Shown here piece after piece: positions 1 through 4,081 of a stretch of DNA of 8,845 nt. Every line of letters begins with the position of its first letter. Positions within the stretch are counted from its first letter, which is position 1. Below the pieces are notes generated by a model. That model worked only from the letters and a program-made list of their open reading frames with translations. It had not been told where the DNA came from and searched no databases. A program made the translations under genes and the position numbers. The DNA comes from JAAZAI01 sp050942875 (GTDB lineage: Bacteria; Verrucomicrobiota; Kiritimatiellia; RFP12; UBA3636), in the NCBI GenBank assembly GCA_050942875.1, contig JBMNOD010000113.1, positions 1 to 8,845 on the forward strand. The letters run 5' to 3'.

Positions 1-690
1 CACCTTCCGGCCAGCGTCCTTGAAGAAGGCGACACGCCCTGCACGCCGCTTGAAAACGACGAATACCGCGACATCGCCCGCGTCTTCCTCGACACGGACG
101 CCGCCCTCGTCAACCTCAAGGCCAAGCTCGCCGCAGACCCCGCCGACATCGAGGCGGCGACGACGCTGGCGTTCCTGGGCGACGCCACCGGGCGCGATCT
201 GCTCGTGAAGACGATCGCCGACACGGGCTGGGACGAAGGCTGGAACTATCGCGGCGCGGATCAATACGGCTTCTCGGTCAGCCCGCTCGACGCGAAGATC
301 ATCGCGCTCTCGGTGATCGGCGGCGATCCCGACACCGTGCTGGCGAAGCTCGACACCCTGACGATCGAGCACCCCTTCTCCCACATCCGCGCCGTCTGCC
401 TGGCGCTCATCCGCCGCCCCGACCCCCGCGCGGCCGCCGGCCTTGCGCGCCTGCTCGCCACGCCCGGCGCCTCCGGCCACGCCATCACGACCTTCCGCGA
501 AGCGCTGGCTTCGAACCGCCCAAACGCCAACGACACGACCGTCCGCAACGCCCAGCTCAAAGAGGTCTATCTGGCCAAGGCGCTCGCCGCCTGCGACCCG
601 ACGTGCACCATTGCGCACGACGTTCTCGATGCCTACGCCAACGGCATGCAAGGCGTGTATTCCATTTTCGCGGCTGGTTTTAGCGGCTAG
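1..690 (+). CDS. C-terminal part of a HEAT-like protein, probably an FAD-dependent oxidoreductase (5' end outside window)
   Basis: The frame is open from base 1 without a start codon and ends at TAG 688-690, giving 229 residues of a longer protein. What is visible is helical and soluble, with no membrane segment: alternating helices such as RDIARVFLDTDAALVNLKAK, then a GWNYRGADQYGFSVSPLDAKIIALS block near residues 80-102, then HIRAVCLALIRRPDPRAAAGLARLL near 127-151, and an ending LKEVYLAKALAACDP...DVLDAYANGMQGVYSIFA. From recall, this order (GWNY-G-QFG-S-SPLD-IIALG, then a HEAT-like pair, then LYLARAL-RCGD...YA-DLRG) matches the C-terminal tail of PVC FAD_oxidored-type proteins. The FAD-binding half would lie upstream and cannot be seen, so the enzyme name is inference; a HEAT-repeat protein of another kind is the alternative. 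The internal ATG at 205 is not the start, because similar coding sequence continues upstream. It is separated from the next gene by a 1.2-kb repeat region and is unlikely to share its operon. Confidence 0.8.
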   Translation, partial: HLPASVLEEGDTPCTPLENDEYRDIARVFLDTDAALVNLKAKLAADPADIEAATTLAFLGDATGRDLLVKTIADTGWDEGWNYRGADQYGFSVSPLDAKIIALSVIGGDPDTVLAKLDTLTIEHPFSHIRAVCLALIRRPDPRAAAGLARLLATPGASGHAITTFREALASNRPNANDTTVRNAQLKEVYLAKALAACDPTCTIAHDVLDAYANGMQGVYSIFAAGFSG

Positions 691-692
691 TG

Positions 693-729
693 TTTTGGGG
701 GACGGCTCCAAAAACCACCCAAAAGGGTG
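693..729 (+). terminator. Two small stem-loops just after the stop codon; weak terminator candidate
   Basis: TTTTGGGG (693-700) pairs with CTCCAAAA (706-713) around a 5-nt loop, with one G-T wobble, only two bases after the stop codon. A second 5-bp hairpin, CACCC-AAAA-GGGTG, follows at 716-729. Neither is followed by a T run, so this is not a standard intrinsic terminator. The position just after the gene is the main support. Confidence 0.3.
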
Positions 730-906
730 TGTGTCAAAAAAGTGACGGACAAATCCGGCATTGCCTATGTCATGCGCATTGAAAGGGAATTTGGTGCAGT
801 GCTTTCACCGCAATCGAGCCGTGCCTTGCATCGTCGCCGTCCCTTTCTGATTTTGGAAGCGTGTTTTCATTGCCATGCCCCTCCCTGCACGCCTCCGTGC
901 CTGTTT
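730..906. other. Intergenic stretch without a recognisable gene
   Basis: No convincing coding sequence was seen. The stretch contains a compact hairpin GCACG-CCTC-CGTGC at 887-900 and a widely spaced inverted pair GAAAGGGA (781-788) / TCCCTTTC (840-847). It leads directly into the mosaic repeat array starting near 907. No promoter with good -35 and -10 boxes was recognised. Confidence 0.5.
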
Positions 907-935
907 AGCGAGGAGTGAGAAGAGCGTAGAGCGTA

Positions 936-965
936 GTTCAGGCCGGGGACACCCCAGACCCCGTT
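936..965 (+). repeat. 30-bp GC-rich core repeat, copy 1
   Basis: Begins GTTCAGGCCGGGGAC and ends AGACCCCGTT, with an internal GGGG-ACA-CCCC dyad. It is preceded by the gagcgtagagcgta word and followed by the acgaccagcttttt module, with no T run directly after it. Confidence 0.8.
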
Positions 966-1116
966 ACGACCAGCTTTTTGTGCCTTCTTGTGTTTTTTGT
1001 GGCCATCCCCCACTCGGCGAAGCCGCCTGCGCCCTCTTGTCCGCCCATCCCGCACGTAAAATTTTCCGACAGGATTACAGGATTTGCAGGATTCCATCCA
1101 CCAAGGCAATCTTGTC

Positions 1117-1134
1117 AAAAAAGCAGGCTTTTTT
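1117..1134 (+). repeat. AT-rich palindrome AAAAAAG-CAGG-CTTTTTT, copy 1
   Basis: A perfect 7-bp inverted repeat with a 4-nt loop. It has the outline of a bidirectional intrinsic terminator, but the stem has one G-C pair plus a possible C-G at the loop base, so stability is doubtful. An identical copy lies at 8738-8755 and a shortened one near 1444-1457, always just upstream of a GC-rich core. Confidence 0.6.
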
Positions 1135-1163
1135 AGTGAGGAGTGCGTAGAGCGCAGGGAGGA

Positions 1164-1193
1164 GTTCAGGCCGGGGACACCCCAGGCCCCGTT
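1164..1193 (+). repeat. 30-bp GC-rich core repeat, copy 2
   Basis: Same core, with A-to-G at the 'agacc' position giving 'aggcc'. This lets GGCCGGGG pair with CCCC-A-GGCC across a 3-nt loop, making it the most stable hairpin of the seven copies. It is followed by six T's (1192-1197). Confidence 0.8.
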
Positions 1194-1197
1194 TTTT
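1172..1197 (+). terminator. Core-repeat hairpin with T run, terminator-like (copy 2)
   Basis: CGGGG (1172-1176) pairs with CCCCG (1187-1191), followed directly by T at 1192-1197: the stem plus U-tract layout of an intrinsic terminator. It lies 480 bp after the nearest upstream stop codon. Function is inferred from shape only. Confidence 0.4.
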
Positions 1198-1375
1198 GGA
1201 CAGGATTCCAACTACCCAGACAATCTTGTCAATCTTGTAATCATGTCTAAACCCCCACCCCCACTCGGCGCAGCCGCCACGGCTCTTCTCGCCCTTCTTG
1301 TCCTTCCGGTGAAACCCCACCGCCCACGCCGCGCCACCCTTCGCATAGTGAGGAGTGAGAAGAGCGTAGAGCGTA

Positions 1376-1405
1376 GTTCAGGCCGGGGACGCCCCAGACC
1401 CCGTT
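1376..1405 (+). repeat. 30-bp GC-rich core repeat, copy 3
   Basis: Core variant with GGGGACGCCCC in the centre, preceded by the gagcgtagagcgta word. It belongs to a 141-bp segment (1302-1442) that recurs at 8597-8737. Confidence 0.8.
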
Positions 1406-1409
1406 TTTT
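1384..1409 (+). terminator. Core-repeat hairpin with T run, terminator-like (copy 3)
   Basis: CGGGG (1384-1388) and CCCCG (1399-1403) enclose a 10-nt loop and are followed by six T's (1404-1409). A second, tighter pairing GGGG-ACG-CCCC is possible inside it. Terminator function is inferred from shape only. Confidence 0.4.
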
Positions 1410-1488
1410 GGATAGGATTCCTTTCACCAAGGCAATCTTGTCTAAAAGCAGGCTTTTTTAGGGAGGAGGGAGAAGAGCGTCGAGCGTA

Positions 1489-1518
1489 GTTCAAGCCGGG
1501 GACACCCCAGACCCCGTT
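1489..1518 (+). repeat. 30-bp GC-rich core repeat, copy 4
   Basis: Diverged copy (GTTCAAGCCGGGGAC...), followed by TTAGACAGGATT rather than a clean T run. It is the last core before the regulator promoter. Confidence 0.75.
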
Positions 1519-1600
1519 TTAGACAGGATTGCAGGATTTGCAGGATTAGGATTGGACTACCCAGAATCTTGTCAATCTTGTAATCTTGTCTAAGACTGCG

Positions 1601-1880
1601 CCACCTGCGCCGCGCCACCTACGATTCTTGTGTTTTTCGTGGCTATGGGTTTGACACTTGACACTTGAAACTTGGGCGTGGCGGCTGCGCCGAGTGAGGT
1701 TTGTCCACAAGGGACACGGAAACCAATCCTGCAATCCTGCCTTGAAAATTCTAAACACAGACACGGAGAGGGACAAGGAACCCGTTGGACTCCATCTCCC
1801 ACCCTTCAAAAAGGCTTCTCCATGTTTCATGGAAACGCAAGGAAGCATGTCACGATTCTGACACACGCCCACCCAAAAGC
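1601..1880. repeat. Low-complexity leader with inverted fragments of the array modules
   Basis: No gene was recognised. The stretch holds a 7-bp tandem word (ttgacac twice, then ttgaaac, 1651-1671). It holds an inverted copy of the CACTCGGCGCAGCCGCCAC module (reverse complement at 1678-1696) and an inverted 'aatcctgcaatcctg' (complement of the caggattgcaggatt words near 1525-1539). It also has an 'aaacacagacacggag' word and a small dyad CCATG-TTT-CATGG (1820-1832). A frame extending upstream from the regulator runs through here, but its sequence is repeat-derived and was not taken as coding. Confidence 0.6.
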
Positions 1881-1883
1881 TTC

Positions 1884-1900
1884 CGCTTGTTGTCGCTTGT
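1884..1900 (+). promoter_or_regulatory. Direct repeat CGCTTGT x2 at 10-bp spacing upstream of the promoter
   Basis: CGCTTGT occurs at 1884-1890 and again at 1894-1900, one helical turn apart, and the second copy runs into the -35 box. This could be a site for a second regulator or part of the operator region; it may also be chance. Confidence 0.3.
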
Positions 1901-1925
1901 CATTATACCTGCGGATTGGTATAAT
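1897..1925 (+). promoter_or_regulatory. Sigma70-type promoter of the regulator gene
   Basis: The -35 box TTGTCA (1897-1902, one mismatch to TTGACA), a 17-bp spacer and a perfect -10 box TATAAT (1920-1925) form the best promoter seen in the window. Transcription would start about 1931-1933, at the ATG of the regulator (1933), so the mRNA is predicted to be leaderless. No other promoter was seen before 8232, so the downstream genes probably depend on it. Confidence 0.8.
1902..1925. promoter_or_regulatory. Operator-like inverted repeat covering the promoter
   Basis: ATTATACC (1902-1909) and GGTATAAT (1918-1925) are perfect reverse complements separated by 8 bases (TGCGGATT). The right arm contains the whole -10 box and the left arm abuts the -35 box, so a bound dimer would block RNA polymerase. 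The adjacent gene encodes a GntR/LacI-type regulator, which makes autoregulation likely. No second copy was found in the window. Confidence 0.65.
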
Positions 1926-1932
1926 AGCGCCC

Positions 1933-3195
1933 ATGAAGATCGAAAGCAGATCGGAAAAAGAGTCTCGGATCCAGTCGGAACTGTCAAGACGCCCGCAAGT
2001 GGCCCTGGTGGCGCGGTCGCTCGTACAGTGGATCCATTCCCGTTCCCTTGGCACGGGAGACACCCTGCCATCCCAGGCGGAACTGCGAGACTCCATGGGC
2101 TTCCACAACAATACCATCAATGCGGCGATGGCCATTTTGACGGAATGCGGCATCGTCACCCGCAAACGCAAGACGGGAACCGTCGTGGAAAACGCCGAAG
2201 CCCCCATTCCCGGACTTTGGCGGGTTGGCGTCGTGGTGCCACCGCAGGTGAGCTGCGGCGCCTTCTACACGCAGCTCCAGATGATGGTGCTGGCGAGGCT
2301 TGCCGCCGCCGGGGTCGCGGTCGAACTGTTCGCCGACACCGGCGTCGAAACCATCGGCTCCGCCGTCACCTTCCGCCGTTTCCGCGGGCTGGAAGCCGCC
2401 CATGCGGATCGTCGGATCGAAGGCTTGTTCACGCCGGTGGCCATCGCCGGCGAAGATTGGTCGCTCTGCGCCCGGCAGGGGTTGGCGATCTCGCATGCGG
2501 GCGCATGGGAGGACGCGCCTGCCGGCGTCGTCATCGAACAGGGAAAGATGGTGGAGGAGGCTGTGGCGATGCTGGTCCAGCGCGGCTGCCGCAGCGTGGG
2601 AATCGGGAGCGTCAGAGGCCCGCATCCGGGGCATGTGCGGTTCTTGGAGGGCTTCCGTCGCGCCACGGCCGCGGCTGGATTGGCGGAGAACGCGGCAAGC
2701 AGTTTTTCGGGCGGCGCAGGCGCGCATGGCGGAAGCAGAATCGCGGGCCAGCTTCTGGCGCTCCCGGCCCACCGTCGTCCGCAAGGCCTCATCGTGGTGA
2801 ACGATCTGGTGGCCTCCGGTCTCTGCGCCGTGATCGCCTCGACGAGCGACTATCGTCCGGCCATCGTCGTCCAGACGAACCGTCAGGCCCCGCTGGCCTT
2901 CGCACTGCCCGTCATCCACTGCGAAGTGGATGTGGAGGAACTGGCGAGCCGGAGCGTGGCGAACCTGCTGGCCCGCATGCGCAACCCCGCGCTTCCGTTG
3001 CGCCGGGAATGGGCCTTCCCGCATGTGCAGCCCGATCCACAGGCGTCCCTGTTTTTTGTCCAGAACGATGCCGATCCCGCACCGACGGCGTTCGGAGCAT
3101 CCTTTGGCTACGGGAAACCATGCGCCTCCACCGGTCGTGGGGCGGGCTCGCGTAGCGCTGCAAGACAACCCGGAGAGCTCGTGCTCTCACCGTGA
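1933..3195 (+). CDS. GntR-type HTH / LacI-type sugar-sensing transcriptional regulator
   Basis: A 420-residue cytoplasmic DNA-binding regulator of the AraR kind. Residues about 23-87 form a winged helix-turn-helix: LVQWIHSRSLGTGDTLPSQA, then an LRDSMGFHNNTINAAMAILTE recognition helix region and the RKRKTGTVVEN wing, typical of GntR. Residues about 96-385 match a LacI/periplasmic-binding-type ligand domain: WRVGVVVPP opening strand, GCRSVGIGS, and RPQGLIVVNDLVASGL near the hinge. The ligand is probably a sugar but cannot be named. The ATG at 1933 was chosen because the perfect promoter lies directly before it and sequence further upstream is repeat DNA; no Shine-Dalgarno site precedes it, in keeping with a leaderless message. 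The last ~40 residues (from about DADPAPTAFG) are low-complexity, and the final eleven are encoded in a 35-bp tandem repeat crossing the stop codon. It probably controls itself and the three secreted-protein genes downstream. Confidence 0.9.
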   Translation: MKIESRSEKESRIQSELSRRPQVALVARSLVQWIHSRSLGTGDTLPSQAELRDSMGFHNNTINAAMAILTECGIVTRKRKTGTVVENAEAPIPGLWRVGVVVPPQVSCGAFYTQLQMMVLARLAAAGVAVELFADTGVETIGSAVTFRRFRGLEAAHADRRIEGLFTPVAIAGEDWSLCARQGLAISHAGAWEDAPAGVVIEQGKMVEEAVAMLVQRGCRSVGIGSVRGPHPGHVRFLEGFRRATAAAGLAENAASSFSGGAGAHGGSRIAGQLLALPAHRRPQGLIVVNDLVASGLCAVIASTSDYRPAIVVQTNRQAPLAFALPVIHCEVDVEELASRSVANLLARMRNPALPLRREWAFPHVQPDPQASLFFVQNDADPAPTAFGASFGYGKPCASTGRGAGSRSAARQPGELVLSP

Positions 3196-3230
3196 CAAGA
3201 CAACCCGGAGAGCTCGTGCTCCCACTGTAA
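3161..3230 (+). repeat. 35-bp tandem duplication across the regulator stop codon
   Basis: Units 3161-3195 and 3196-3230 are directly adjacent and differ at three positions, all transitions. Unit 1 encodes the regulator's last residues and ends in its TGA; unit 2 is untranslated and ends in TAA. Unit 1 can fold GAGAGC-TCGT-GCTCTC (3173-3188), a 6-bp stem; the second unit's stem is weakened by a mismatch. No T run follows, so termination is not expected. It might moderate readthrough or protect mRNA ends between the regulator and the structural genes. Confidence 0.8.
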
Positions 3231-3234
3231 AAAG

Positions 3235-3241
3235 AAAGAGG
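3235..3241 (+). promoter_or_regulatory. Ribosome binding site AAAGAGG
   Basis: An A/G-rich site five bases before the ATG at 3247. It supports that start and contrasts with the missing site before the regulator. Confidence 0.65.
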
Positions 3242-3246
3242 TCCAC

Positions 3247-4065
3247 ATGAACAAGTTCGCTCAGTCAATGGCCATCGTGATCGCCCTCCTCATGGTTGGC
3301 GAGGTCTGCGCGGCGGTCTTTCCCGAATCCCGGATCGGCCCGCTCCACTACGAAACGGATGCGGCCTTCAACGCCGCCTTCCGCCAGACGCTCGCGTCCC
3401 ACGCCGACAGCATGTCAGTCCAGTCGGTCGCTGGCGACGGCGTGGTGCTCCGGCAATTCGGCAACAAGGAAAGCCGCGTCTGGGATGCCCGGAATGCCGC
3501 CAACAACACGGACATCTCGGCCTTCCCCCTCGAGGCGGGACAACCCGTCCTGCTGTACACCGACTTCCGCATCCAGACGGTCGACAAGGGAGTCCCGGTC
3601 AAGAACCGCGTGGCGCTCGCCGCCGTCAGCCTGGACGACCGGCGCAGCTACGTGGGCAGCTTCTACATTGAATCGCCTGGCACCCTGGAGGGCTTGATGC
3701 GGTTCGAGAATTTCAACCTGGTGGACAACACGCGGGTCGCCGCCTACACCGCCCAAACGACCCCTTACACCCCCTTCTCCACGGAGAAATGGTACCGCCT
3801 CGAGATGACGCTGACCCGGCTCGACGCCTCTCGGGTGAAGTTGAACTTGTCCATGTACAACTTGGTCGGCGATGCCAAGGGAGGCGCCAAAGACACGCTG
3901 ATCAAGTCCTTCAGCGAAATCCGGGAGAACCTCGTGGCCGACGGCATGTCCAACGCATTCCAGTTCGGCTTGAAGGCCGACGCCAGCGGCGGCGCCCGCA
4001 CCGTCATGGACAACTTCGGGGCTTATGTCGTGCCTCCCGCAGGCACCGTGATCGCCATCCGGTAG
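3247..4065 (+). CDS. Secreted hypothetical protein, probable jelly-roll (LamG/concanavalin-like) fold
   Basis: 272 residues. A clear Sec signal peptide (Lys3, hydrophobic MAIVIALLMVGEV, cleavage likely after CAA at 21-23) sends it across the inner membrane. The mature part looks all-beta: VLLYTDFRIQTVDKG, RVALAAVSLDDRRSYVGSFYIES, then a TEKWYRLEMTLTRLDASRVKLNLSMYNL stretch (179-206) and NAFQFGLKADASGGARTVMDNFGAYVV (236-262). The W-rLe-tl...k-nlsmy and DNF-v pattern is typical of LamG/ConA-like beta-sandwiches, which often bind carbohydrate; this assignment is inference and no family name was recognised. The chain stops at VPPAGTVIAIR, the place where related exported proteins often carry a C-terminal membrane anchor; none is present. 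It lies 51 bp after the regulator with a good ribosome binding site, and 16 bp before the double beta-helix gene, so it is probably in the same operon. It could be a glycan-binding partner of the beta-helix proteins. Confidence 0.8.
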   Translation: MNKFAQSMAIVIALLMVGEVCAAVFPESRIGPLHYETDAAFNAAFRQTLASHADSMSVQSVAGDGVVLRQFGNKESRVWDARNAANNTDISAFPLEAGQPVLLYTDFRIQTVDKGVPVKNRVALAAVSLDDRRSYVGSFYIESPGTLEGLMRFENFNLVDNTRVAAYTAQTTPYTPFSTEKWYRLEMTLTRLDASRVKLNLSMYNLVGDAKGGAKDTLIKSFSEIRENLVADGMSNAFQFGLKADASGGARTVMDNFGAYVVPPAGTVIAIR

Positions 4066-4081
4066 CACGGGAAATTCCACG

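Larger units (their letters stand above)
907..1600. repeat. Left mosaic repeat array (four GC-rich cores plus AT-rich modules)
   Basis: Non-coding mosaic built from recurring modules in one orientation. (a) A gagcgtagagcgta tandem word. (b) A 30-bp core starting GTTCAGGCCGGGGAC, present four times (936, 1164, 1376, 1489). (c) After the core, either 'acgaccagctttttgtg...' (966-1010) or a 'ttttggacaggattcc...' block rich in caggatt and caatcttgt words (1192-1250, 1403-1442, 1515-1593). (d) A longer GC-rich module beginning CACTCGGCGCAGCCGCCAC at 1262 and running to the 'agtgaggagtgag' that precedes the next core; a shorter variant begins at 1011. Core-to-core steps are 228, 212 and 113 bp, so the array is irregular. 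Short frames exist in it but consist only of repeat translation. The same modules recur at 8381-8845. Confidence 0.85.

Noticed and set aside
907..1600. CRISPR array
   Set aside because: Core spacing is irregular (228, 212, 113 bp), the intervening sequence is itself repeated rather than unique, and there are no cas genes.
1651..1680. Promoter using the TTGACA boxes at 1651 and 1658
   Set aside because: These are part of a 7-bp tandem word and no -10 box lies 16-18 bp downstream.
1672..1932. Upstream in-frame extension of the regulator from a TTG-type start
   Set aside because: It would translate repeat words and the promoter/palindrome itself; the winged-helix domain is complete from the ATG at 1933.
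1984..3168. Minus-strand reading frame (394 residues) opposite the regulator
   Set aside because: Shadow of a gene with well-supported GntR and LacI-type domains.
3192..3231. Separate promoter before the first secreted-protein gene
   Set aside because: GTGACA and TGTAAA are 28 bp apart, too far for a sigma70 promoter, and the -10 match is weak.
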